Part shown: positions 7,371 to 13,222 of the stretch, in pieces | Layout: the number at the start of each line of letters is the position of its first letter | Numbering within the stretch: the stretch's first letter is position 1 | Origin: DASVDK01 sp036381125 [NCBI: Thermodesulfobacteriota bacterium] | Lineage (GTDB): Bacteria > DASVDK01 | Assembly: GCA_036381125.1 (NCBI GenBank) | Contig: DASVDK010000039.1 | Location: 1 to 15,350, forward strand | DNA length: 15,350 nucleotides | Direction of reading: 5' to 3' | The notes under the pieces: generated by a model | The model's database searches: none | Told to the model about the DNA's origin: nothing | The model's input: the letters and a program-made list of their open reading frames with translations, nothing else | Made by a program: the position numbers and the translations under genes

Positions 7371-8572
7371 ATCACCTGTTCCTCCTCGAGACGGCGGAGA
7401 TCCTCGACCGTGAGCCCGACCGCGCCGAGCACCTCGGCGTTGTGCTCCCCGAGGCGGGGCGCCGGCCGCCGGATGGCGCCCGGGGTGCGCGAGAGCCGGG
7501 GGACCACGTTGTGCATCGGCAGCCGCCCCATCTCGTCGTCGGGCAGCTCGACGAGCACCTCGCGGCTGCGCACGTGCGGGTCCTCGACGAACTGGCTCAC
7601 ATCGTACACGGGGCCGATCGTGACCTCGGCCCGCTCGAAGAACTCGACGTTCTCCGCCAGGGTCCGCCGGCCGATGAAGCCGCCGACGATCGCGTCGAGC
7701 TCGTCGACGTGGGCGAGGCGGTCGGCGTTGGTCCGGAAGCGGGGGTCGTCGATCAGCTCGGGGCGGCCGATGGCGCGCAAGAGCCGCGCGGTCATCGCCT
7801 GGGTGGAGGCCGACAGCGCGACGTGGGCGCCGTCCGACGTCCGGTAGATGTTGCGCGGGGCGGTGATCGACGCCCGGTTGCCCGAACGCGGCGGCACGAC
7901 CCCCGTGATGCGGAAGGCGGCGGCGTCCGGCCCGAGGTTCGCGACGAGCGGCTCGAGCAGCGACAGGTCGATCACCTGCCCCGGGCCGCCCTTGAGCTCC
8001 ACCTCGCGCAGGGCGATGAGCGTCGCCATCGCCCCCTGGATCCCGGCCACCATGTCGGCGAGCGCCATGTTGGGGAGCACCGGCGGCCGGTCGGCGAAGC
8101 CGGTCTTGGCGGCGAAGCCCGACATCCCCTCGACCAGGCTGCCGAAGCCGGGGCGGTCGCGGTAGGGGCCGGTCTGGCCCCAGCCGGAGACGCGGACCAC
8201 CACCAGGCGCGCGTTGCGCGCGTGGAGCGCCTCGGGGCCGACGCCGAGCGCCTCGAGCACGCCGGGCCGGAAGCTCTCGACCAGCACGTCGGCCACGGCC
8301 GCGAGGCGCAGGAGCAGGTCGCGCCCGGCGGGCCGCTTCACGTCGAGCGTCACGCTCTTCTTGTTGCGCCCGTAGACCTTCCAGTAGGCCGGCAGGCCCC
8401 CCTCGAGCCAGTCGCGCAACGGGTCGCCCTTGCCCGGCGCCTCCACCTTGATCACCTCCGCCCCGAAGTCGGCGAGCTGGAGCGTCAGCATGTTGCCGGC
8501 CACGAGGCGCGTCAGGTCGAGGACGCGCACGCCGTCGAGCGGGCAGGGCGCGTCGGGGCGGTAGTCGGTCAT
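7367..8572 (-). CDS. CaiB/BaiF family (class III) CoA-transferase
   Basis: This 401-aa class III CoA-transferase moves CoA between carboxylic acids in the cytoplasm. It opens with LDGVRVLDLTRLVAGNML and DFGAEVIKVEAPGKGDPLR. The family segments GRNKKSVTLDVK and ADVLVESFRPGVLEALG follow. D173 in NMALADMVAG aligns with the catalytic aspartate of formyl-CoA transferase. The frame is open upstream to about 9610, but that extension is an antisense-like Arg-rich translation of the kinase gene. The ATG at 8572 has AGAGGAG 8 nt upstream and overlaps the kinase stop as ATGA. The downstream lyase overlaps in the same way. The best functional guess is a succinyl-CoA-dependent transferase for malate, citramalate, mesaconate or a similar acid, but the family is broad and annotation as formyl-CoA transferase would be unsafe. 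Confidence 0.9.
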   Translation of the reverse strand: MTDYRPDAPCPLDGVRVLDLTRLVAGNMLTLQLADFGAEVIKVEAPGKGDPLRDWLEGGLPAYWKVYGRNKKSVTLDVKRPAGRDLLLRLAAVADVLVESFRPGVLEALGVGPEALHARNARLVVVRVSGWGQTGPYRDRPGFGSLVEGMSGFAAKTGFADRPPVLPNMALADMVAGIQGAMATLIALREVELKGGPGQVIDLSLLEPLVANLGPDAAAFRITGVVPPRSGNRASITAPRNIYRTSDGAHVALSASTQAMTARLLRAIGRPELIDDPRFRTNADRLAHVDELDAIVGGFIGRRTLAENVEFFERAEVTIGPVYDVSQFVEDPHVRSREVLVELPDDEMGRLPMHNVVPRLSRTPGAIRRPAPRLGEHNAEVLGAVGLTVEDLRRLEEEQVI

Positions 8573-9474
8573 CGGCGCATCTCCTCTGCGCGGGCGAAGG
8601 AGGACCGGGCGCCCGGCCGCGTGACCGAGAGCGCCGCGGCGCGGTTGGCGTGCCGGACGGCGGCCAGGGGATCGAGGTCGGCGGCGAGGCCCTGCGCGAA
8701 GGCGCCGACGAACGCGTCGCCGGCGCCCGTCGTGTCGACCGCCGCCGCCTCGGGCGGTGCCTCGAGGGCGCTGCCGAGCCGGGTCACGCGAAGCGCCCCC
8801 CGGGCGCCAAGGGTGACGATGACCTCGCCGGGGCCGCTCGCGAGGAGCGAGCGCGCCGCCGCCTCGATCTCCGTCGGGCCTGCGGCGCGGCCGCCGACGA
8901 GACGCGCAAGCTCGCTCTCGTTCGGGATCAGGTAGTCGGCGAGCGGCAGGAGGCCGCCCGGCAGCGGGACGGCGGGAGCCGGGTTGAGGACGGTGCGCGC
9001 GCCGTAGCGCCGGCCGAGCGCCAGCGCCCGCGCGGCGGTGTCGACCGGCACCTCGAGCTGCGTGACGACGACGGCGGCGCCGGCGAAGAGGGGCGCCGCG
9101 CCCTCGACGTCGTCGGGCAGGAGGGCGTGGTCGGCGCCCGGCACGACCACGACGGTGCTCGCGCCGGCGGCCTCCTCGACGGTGACCAGCGCGACGCCGG
9201 TCGGCGCCGCCGCCCGGCCGACGGCGTCGACGTCGACCCCTTCGGCGCGGAGCGATTCGAGGACCGCGTCGCCGCGGGCGTCCCGGCCGACGCGCGCCAC
9301 GAGGCGCACCGCGGCCCCGAGGCGGCAGGCCGCCACGGCCTGATTGGCCCCCTTGCCGCCGACCTCCTCGGCGAGGCCCGAGCCGGCGCCGATCTCGCCC
9401 GGCGCGGGCAGGCGCGGCACGCGCGCCACCAGGTCGACGCGGCAGGAGCCGACGACCACGATGTGCCCGGACAC
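8569..9474 (-). CDS. Ribokinase-like PfkB family sugar kinase
   Basis: This 301-aa PfkB-family kinase phosphorylates a sugar or nucleoside with ATP in the cytoplasm. GGKGANQAVAACRLGA (from residue 39) is the N-terminal signature and DTTGAGDAF (247-255) is the anion hole/catalytic base motif with D253 as base. NPAPA, IPNESELARLVG and the closing GARSSFA are typical of ribokinase. The start is taken as GTG 9474 because strand 1 (HIVVVGS) begins immediately after it. A -10-like TATGCT ends 8 nt upstream and there is no Shine-Dalgarno sequence, fitting a near-leaderless message. An ATG at 9543 would add 23 unrelated residues. This is the first gene of a run with ATGA junctions to a CoA-transferase and CoA-lyase. 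No ribose transporter or repressor is nearby, so ribose is not assured; deoxyribose, nucleoside or another pentose is possible. Confidence 0.88.
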   Translation of the reverse strand: MSGHIVVVGSCRVDLVARVPRLPAPGEIGAGSGLAEEVGGKGANQAVAACRLGAAVRLVARVGRDARGDAVLESLRAEGVDVDAVGRAAAPTGVALVTVEEAAGASTVVVVPGADHALLPDDVEGAAPLFAGAAVVVTQLEVPVDTAARALALGRRYGARTVLNPAPAVPLPGGLLPLADYLIPNESELARLVGGRAAGPTEIEAAARSLLASGPGEVIVTLGARGALRVTRLGSALEAPPEAAAVDTTGAGDAFVGAFAQGLAADLDPLAAVRHANRAAALSVTRPGARSSFARAEEMRR

Positions 9475-9482
9475 GGCAGTCG

Positions 9483-9512
9483 AGCATAGCGAACGGGTGG
9501 GCCGGGCGTGAA
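9483..9512 (-). promoter_or_regulatory. Promoter candidate for the kinase-CoA transferase-lyase operon
   Basis: On the minus strand a -35-like TTCACG (9512-9507; 4/6 to TTGACA) is followed after 18 bp by TATGCT (9488-9483; 4/6 to TATAAT). The predicted transcript start falls about 1-3 nt before the GTG at 9474. This explains why that gene lacks a ribosome binding site. Confidence 0.4.
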
Positions 9513-9584
9513 TTTCCTGCGAGCGGCGGTGCGGTCCGAGCACGGCGTACCCGCCGGGCGCACGGTCGGCGTGAGGAGGCCCGC

Positions 9585-10622
9585 ATGCAGTACGCCAGGC
9601 TCGGCGACACGGGGCTCGTCGTCTCGCGGCTCGCCTTCGGGGCGATGACGTTCGGTTCGGTGGAGGGTGGGGCGCTCGCCTCGGTCTACAAGGTGGACCA
9701 GGCCGGCGCCGACGACCTCGTGGCGCGGGCGCTCGACGCGGGCGTCACCTTCTTCAACACGGCGGACGCCTACGCCGGCGGGCAGTCCGAGGCGATGCTC
9801 GGCCGGGCGATCGGCCGCCGCCGCCCGGACGTGGTGATCGCCACGAAGGTGGGGTTCCGCACGGGCGACGCGCTGGTGCACACGGGGCTCTCGCGGCGAC
9901 ACGTGCTGGCCGCGGCCGAGGGGAGCCTGCGGCGCCTCGGGACCGACTACATCGACCTGTACCTCGCCCACCGTCTCGACCCGTACACGCCGCTCGAGGA
10001 GACGCTCGAGGCGCTCGACGCGCTCGTGCGGCAGGGGAAGGTCCGCTACGTCGGCTTCTCGAACTGGCCCGCCTGGCTCGCGGCGAGGTCGGTGGGCCTC
10101 CAGCAGGCGACCGGCCGGGCGCGCTTCCGGGCGGCGGAGGTCTACTACTCGCTCGTCGGCCGCGACATCGAGCACGAGCTCGTGCCGTTCTGCCTCGACG
10201 CCGGCGTCGGCATCCTGGTCTGGAGCCCCCTGGCGGGCGGCTTCCTCACGGGAAAGTACACGCGGCAGGACCCCACCGGGGGCGGCGGCCGCCTCTCCGG
10301 CTTCGACGTGATCCCGTTCGACCGCGAGCGAGGCTACGACGTGGTGGACCGGCTCGTCGAGATCGGCCGCGACCGCGGCGTGCCGCCCGCACGGGTGGCG
10401 CTCGCCTGGCTCCTCGCCAGGCCCTACGTGGCCAGCGTGCTCGTCGGCGCGAGCCGCCGCGCGCAGCTCGACGACAACCTCGGCGCCGCCGACCTGATGC
10501 TGTCGGCCGACGAGGTCGCCCGGCTCGACGCCCTGACGGCGCCGGCGCCGATCTACCCGAACTGGTTCAACGCGACCATCACCGACGGGCCGATCCGCGA
10601 GGCGCTCGCCGCGCCGCGCTGA
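9585..10622 (+). CDS. Aldo/keto reductase
   Basis: This 345-aa NAD(P)H-dependent oxidoreductase of the aldo/keto reductase superfamily is cytoplasmic. It has the catalytic tetrad D61, Y63 (NTADAYAGG), K88 (IATKVG) and H129 (LYLAHRLDP). The (beta/alpha)8 barrel motifs RYVGFSNWPAW and VWSPLAGGFLTGKY follow, and VASVLVGASRRAQLDDN forms the C-terminal cofactor-binding loop. The start at 9585 has GAGGAGG 5 nt upstream. The YajO/Kv-beta-like subgroup is the nearest impression. Substrate is unknown and the family is promiscuous. It diverges from the kinase operon across a 110-bp gap, so shared regulation is possible. The next gene follows 29 nt downstream on the same strand. Confidence 0.93.
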   Translation: MQYARLGDTGLVVSRLAFGAMTFGSVEGGALASVYKVDQAGADDLVARALDAGVTFFNTADAYAGGQSEAMLGRAIGRRRPDVVIATKVGFRTGDALVHTGLSRRHVLAAAEGSLRRLGTDYIDLYLAHRLDPYTPLEETLEALDALVRQGKVRYVGFSNWPAWLAARSVGLQQATGRARFRAAEVYYSLVGRDIEHELVPFCLDAGVGILVWSPLAGGFLTGKYTRQDPTGGGGRLSGFDVIPFDRERGYDVVDRLVEIGRDRGVPPARVALAWLLARPYVASVLVGASRRAQLDDNLGAADLMLSADEVARLDALTAPAPIYPNWFNATITDGPIREALAAPR

Positions 10623-10651
10623 CCGCGCGACCGCGCTAGGATGGCCGGACC

Positions 10652-10897
10652 ATGCGCCTAGCCGCCACCGCCTTTCTCGTCGTCGTCGCGTTCCTCTGCG
10701 GCATGATCGCCGAGAAGGTCCGCTTCGGCGCCCGGCGCGACGCCGTCATGTCCCGGTACGAGCGGGCCCTGGCCGACTGGCGAGCGGCGCAGATGCGCGC
10801 CGAGCGGGCGGCCGCCGCCCGGCGGCGCGGGGAGCCGCTCCCCCCGTCGCTCGACGCCCCCCTCGACGGCCCGGTCCTCCCACCGCTCGATCGCTAG
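10652..10897 (+). CDS. Small membrane-anchored hypothetical protein
   Basis: This 81-aa protein of unknown function has one hydrophobic segment at about residues 4-20 (ATAFLVVVAFLCGMIA). A charged helix follows (about 24-60, rich in Arg, Ala and Glu, plausibly coiled coil), then a Pro-rich tail. The likely topology is an N-terminal anchor with a cytoplasmic helix, or a signal anchor with a periplasmic tail. TAGGAT (10637-10642) resembles a -10 box and would start the transcript only a few bases before the ATG. AGGA in the same place is too far for a strong ribosome site. It may also be co-transcribed with the aldo/keto reductase. Clean composition and a proper hydrophobic N-terminus argue that it is real; I recognise no family. 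Confidence 0.6.
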   Translation: MRLAATAFLVVVAFLCGMIAEKVRFGARRDAVMSRYERALADWRAAQMRAERAAAARRRGEPLPPSLDAPLDGPVLPPLDR

Positions 10898-11070
10898 CAC
10901 GTCATCGCTAGCGCATCGCGTCGATGTGGCCCGCGCCGGCGGCCCGGGCCGCGGCCCGAGCGTGCCGTGACGCCGGTCCGTGGGCTGCGCGTCCGCACGG
11001 GCGCCGGTTCAGAGGCCTGCCCCGGTGCGGCTCGGCTGCGGCCCCTGGAAAACGGGGGGCGGACCCCGAC
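10898..11070. other. Convergent gap with palindromes, no gene seen
   Basis: This lies between the ends of the small membrane protein and the CGNR regulator. It contains a direct repeat ATCGCTAGC (10890-10898 and 10904-10912), a perfect 14-nt palindrome GCGGCCCGGGCCGC (10939-10952), and the terminator-like stem at 11049-11068. No coding potential was recognised. Confidence 0.5.
11049..11068 (-). terminator. Intrinsic terminator candidate for the CGNR regulator
   Basis: Read on the minus strand, just past the stop at 11071, the sequence is CGGGG-TCCGCC-CCCCG followed by TTTTCC. This is a 5-bp all-GC stem with a short T-run, the expected layout of a weak rho-independent terminator, and one of the very few T-runs in the window. 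Confidence 0.45.
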
Positions 11071-11706
11071 CTAGCCTCCCGTCCGAGCCTGCCGCCGGTG
11101 CCGCTCGCGGTGGCGGCGCACGCGCATCCGCGTCCCGCAGGTTCGCACGTCGCAGTAGCGGCGGCTGCCGTTCTTCGTCGTGTCCCTGAAGAGCCACTCG
11201 CAGGGCGAGGCCTGGCACTGCCGCACGCTCGACAGGCCGGTCTCCGAGGCGAGCAGCTCGGCCGCCGAGCGGGCGATCGGCGCGAGCACGCGGTCGAGCC
11301 CGCCGTCCGGCTCGACGGCCTCGAGGACGAACCGGCCGCCGACGGTCCCGAGCCGCAGGCGGGTCCGGTCGCCGAGCAGGACCTCGTTCAGGATCGCCAG
11401 GTCTCCGGGATCGGGGGAGCGGCCGGCCACGGCACCGCTGAAGAGGCGGAAAATGGCGCCGCGCAGGCGCCGCGCCGCCTCGAGGGCCCGGGCCGCCTCC
11501 TCGGGGCGACCCTCGGCCTCCCGCTGCAGACGCGCCGCCTCCCCGTCGTCGACGGCGCCCGCCTGTCGGGCGAAGGCGACGAGATCCCGGTACCCGGTCA
11601 GCCGGTCCTTGGCCGCGGTCGAGGGGAAGCTCAGCGTGTTCGCGAAGTCCAGGGCGAGCCACCCCGCCGACAGGTCGAAGCTCGGCTCGGCCTCTGGGTG
11701 CGTCAT
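11071..11706 (-). CDS. CGNR zinc-finger (ABATE-type) transcription regulator
   Basis: This 211-aa protein has the two-part layout of CGNR regulators. The N-terminal ABATE-like domain (about 10-150) starts with GWLALDFANTLSF. A C-terminal zinc-binding DNA-binding domain (about 160-204) has cysteines C164, C169, C185 and C190 in the pattern VRQC..SPCEWLFRD...SRRYC..RTCG. A very basic tail (VRRHRERHRRQAR) follows. The family motif CGNR reads CGTR here (190-193). Start 11706 is supported by GGAGGAAGG directly upstream. The family is thought to regulate transcription, often next to its target. Here the 112-bp divergent gap to the 79-aa gene holds four symmetric TGTAACG sites, the natural candidates for its operator, implying autoregulation. 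The inducing signal is unknown. Confidence 0.9.
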   Translation of the reverse strand: MTHPEAEPSFDLSAGWLALDFANTLSFPSTAAKDRLTGYRDLVAFARQAGAVDDGEAARLQREAEGRPEEAARALEAARRLRGAIFRLFSGAVAGRSPDPGDLAILNEVLLGDRTRLRLGTVGGRFVLEAVEPDGGLDRVLAPIARSAAELLASETGLSSVRQCQASPCEWLFRDTTKNGSRRYCDVRTCGTRMRVRRHRERHRRQARTGG

Positions 11707-11744
11707 CCTTCCTCCAACTGGATCATGTAACGATCAAAAATGAC

Positions 11745-11774
11745 TTGACACGTTACATCTGATCGTCGTACCGT
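11745..11774 (+). promoter_or_regulatory. Promoter candidate for the 79-aa gene
   Basis: A perfect -35 TTGACA (11745-11750) is followed after 18 bp by TACCGT (11769-11774; T1, A2 and T6 of TATAAT conserved). One TGTAACG-type site fills the spacer and another overlaps the -10 end, so bound regulator would block polymerase. The predicted start is near 11781, 38 nt before the ATG. Confidence 0.5.
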
Positions 11775-11786
11775 GTAACGCGTCAA
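11757..11786 (-). promoter_or_regulatory. Promoter candidate for the CGNR regulator gene
   Basis: On the minus strand TTGACG (11786-11781; 5/6 to TTGACA) is followed after 18 bp by TCAGAT (11762-11757; 3/6). It mirrors the plus-strand promoter and overlaps it face to face, so the two may be mutually exclusive. The -10 is weak and the call rests mainly on symmetry. Confidence 0.35.
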
Positions 11787-11818
11787 TCCAGTCTAGCACG
11801 TTACATGGGAGGCAGGGG

Positions 11819-12058
11819 ATGTTTCGCGACCCGTACCTGGAGCTGGTGGTGTCGGAGCGGCTGGTGGAGGCGGAGCGGATCGGCGAGCGGGCGCGCCGCC
11901 TGCGCGGGCTCGGACGGCCGGCCGGCGGGGTGCGGGCGCGAGTCGGGCGTCTCCTGATCGCGCTCGGAGAGCGGCTCGTCGGCGGGTCCGAGCGGAGGCC
12001 GCCGGGCGTCGCGGCGTCCGGCGGCCTGCCGCTGACGGTCTGGCCCGGGAACCGGTAG
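11819..12058 (+). CDS. 79-aa basic hypothetical protein, putative CGNR target
   Basis: The function is unknown. The ATG at 11819 has GGGAGG 6 nt upstream and a perfect TTGACA -35 further up, so expression is well supported despite the short length. Residues 5-30 (YLELVVSERLVEAERIGERA onward) and 37-54 (VRARVGRLLIALGERLVG) are predicted amphipathic helices separated by a Gly/Pro turn. The tail (55-79) is low complexity. The protein is Arg-rich with no transmembrane segment long enough to be certain. It is the only gene driven rightward from the shared operator, so it is the likely regulated output of the CGNR protein. Possible roles include a small stress protein, regulator partner or membrane-surface peptide; nothing in the sequence decides. 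Its TAG abuts the stop codon of the opposing binding-protein gene. Confidence 0.7.
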   Translation: MFRDPYLELVVSERLVEAERIGERARRLRGLGRPAGGVRARVGRLLIALGERLVGGSERRPPGVAASGGLPLTVWPGNR

Positions 12059-12066
12059 CTACCGGT
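12051..12066. repeat. 16-bp perfect palindrome holding both convergent stop codons
   Basis: ACCGGTAGCTACCGGT is its own reverse complement. The plus-strand stop TAG (12056-12058) and the minus-strand stop (12059-12061) are adjacent at its centre, so the last codons of the two genes mirror each other. It might serve as a minimal bidirectional transcript-end structure, but it has no loop or T-run. Confidence 0.6.
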
Positions 12067-13069
12067 AGCCGATCCGCTGGGCGAGCGCGAGGCCGTCCTC
12101 CTGATGCTCCGCGGCCAGCGCCACGCCGGTCTGGTCGGGCTTGAAGGGCCCCCAGGCGGCGAGGATCGGGTGAGGGCTGGTCCGCGGGTTCACCGGGAAC
12201 TCGAAGTTGGCGTCGGCGAGGGCGCGCTGCGCCTCGGGCGACGTGAGGAACTCGAGGAGGCGGACGGCGTCGGCGCGGTGCCTGGCGTGCGCCGTGACGC
12301 CGGCGCCGGCCACGCCGACGTTGACCCCGGCGCCATGCTGGTCGGGCCAGAAGACGGCCACCGGGAACTTCGGGTCGTTGGCCAGGAGGCGCGCCAGGTA
12401 GTAGGTGTGCGCGATGCCGACGTCGCAGCGGCCGGTGGCGATCGCCTTGAGCTGCGCCGTGTCGCCGTCGAAGATGTGCGGGTCGTTGGCGAGCCAGCCC
12501 TTGACGACGGTCTCGGTCGCGGACTCTCCCATCCGGGCGATCCAGGTGCCGAGCATGAAGGTGTTGTACGGGCTCGTGCCGCTGCGCAGGCAGAGCCTCC
12601 CCTTCCACTTGGACTTCCCGAGTGCGGCATAGGTCGACAGCTCCACCCGCTTCACCCGCTCGGTGCTGTACACGATCGCCCGCGTCCGGGCGGTGAGGCC
12701 GACCCAGTAGAGGTCGGGGTCGCGCAGGTAGGCCGGCACGTTCGCGGCGATCGTGCGCGACTCCACCTGCGAGAGCAGGCGCCGCTTCGCGAGGTCGGCG
12801 AGGTTCGCCACGTTGTTCGTGATGATGAGGTCCGCCCGCGTGGCGGCCCCCTCGGCCTTGATCGCCTCGTAGCCCTCGTTCTTCTCGCCCTTGATCGGGA
12901 AGGTCACCTTGACGCCGGTCGTCCTCGTGAAGTCGTCGAACGCGGTCCCGGGCCAGTAGGAGCCGCGCTCCCAGTAGACGGCCACCTCGGCGGCAACCCC
13001 TGCCGTCGCGCCGACGGCGAGGGCGGCCGCCGCGGCGAGAGCGCTTGCCAGCCGCGCGCGTGTACGCAT
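12059..13069 (-). CDS. Fe(3+)-type ABC transporter periplasmic substrate-binding protein
   Basis: This 336-aa extracytoplasmic binding protein resembles the FbpA/FutA iron-binding group. Residues 1-27 are a Sec signal peptide (basic start, Ala/Leu core, AGVAA-E cleavage) with no lipobox Cys, so a free periplasmic protein is expected. The mature domain has the family segments YLRDPDLYWVGLTARTRAIV, KWKGRLCLRSG, DTAQLKAIATGRCDVGIA and TYYLARLL. Tyrosines at 38, 168 (SPYN), 223 and 224 match positions that bind ferric iron in this group. The ATG at 13069 has GGGAGGG 7 nt upstream, and a hairpin sits 2 nt beyond that. The upstream open frame into the receptor gene is an antisense shadow. No permease or ATPase is in the window, so it is an orphan here. 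Iron is the best guess, not proven; related proteins bind other ligands. Confidence 0.88.
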   Translation of the reverse strand: MRTRARLASALAAAAALAVGATAGVAAEVAVYWERGSYWPGTAFDDFTRTTGVKVTFPIKGEKNEGYEAIKAEGAATRADLIITNNVANLADLAKRRLLSQVESRTIAANVPAYLRDPDLYWVGLTARTRAIVYSTERVKRVELSTYAALGKSKWKGRLCLRSGTSPYNTFMLGTWIARMGESATETVVKGWLANDPHIFDGDTAQLKAIATGRCDVGIAHTYYLARLLANDPKFPVAVFWPDQHGAGVNVGVAGAGVTAHARHRADAVRLLEFLTSPEAQRALADANFEFPVNPRTSPHPILAAWGPFKPDQTGVALAAEHQEDGLALAQRIGYR

Positions 13070-13085
13070 CGACGTTCCCTCCCAG

Positions 13086-13112
13086 GCGAGGTGACGCAGA
13101 GCGTCACCTCGC
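13086..13112. promoter_or_regulatory. Perfect 12-bp inverted repeat upstream of the binding-protein gene
   Basis: GCGAGGTGACGC (13086-13097) and GCGTCACCTCGC (13101-13112) are perfectly complementary with a 3-nt spacer. A partial third copy, CGTCACCCTCG, is at 13124-13134. In the minus-strand transcript it forms a strong stem ending 2 nt before the ribosome site. As DNA it could be a repressor operator. It is not similar to the Fur consensus, which is AT-rich. Confidence 0.6.
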
Positions 13113-13142
13113 ACGGCCACTTTCGTCACCCTCGTGCGCCTC

Positions 13143-13161
13143 GCGCGCCGCCAGGGCGCGC
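13143..13161. repeat. Second GC hairpin in the same divergent gap
   Basis: GCGCGCC (13143-13149) pairs perfectly with GGCGCGC (13155-13161) across a 5-nt loop. In a region this GC-rich a 7-bp stem can arise by chance. It is noted because it lies between the divergent binding-protein and receptor genes, whose promoters must be here. Confidence 0.3.
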
Positions 13162-13222
13162 TAGCAGGGGGTTCGGGCGTGGCATTCTCACGACGGTCCG
13201 CTAGTTGCATCGATCGAGCCAC

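Larger units (their letters stand above)
11724..11807. promoter_or_regulatory. Dyad-symmetric divergent operator/promoter, four TGTAACG half-sites
   Basis: TGTAACG occurs at 11726-11732 and 11774-11780, and its complement CGTTACA at 11751-11757 and 11799-11805. Start-to-start spacings are 25, 23 and 25 bp. Both site pairs mirror about the same centre, 11765/11766. The outer arms extend to 9 bp (CATGTAACG/CGTTACATG). The inner arms extend to TTGACACGTTACA versus its minus-strand counterpart TTGACGCGTTACA, 12 of 13 identical. Each inner site is thus immediately preceded by a -35 box, one per strand, facing each other. The pattern is directly visible. Binding by the CGNR protein is inferred from adjacency. 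Confidence 0.8.

Noticed and set aside
7367-9610. 747-aa minus-strand frame suggesting a kinase-region/CoA-transferase fusion
   Set aside because: The first ~346 residues are an out-of-frame Arg-rich reading of the kinase gene. The CoA-transferase start at 8572 has its own ribosome site and an ATGA junction.
10939-10952. 14-nt palindrome GCGGCCCGGGCCGC as a functional site
   Set aside because: It contains only G and C in a GC-rich gap, where such palindromes arise easily; no partner element or gene-edge position supports a role.
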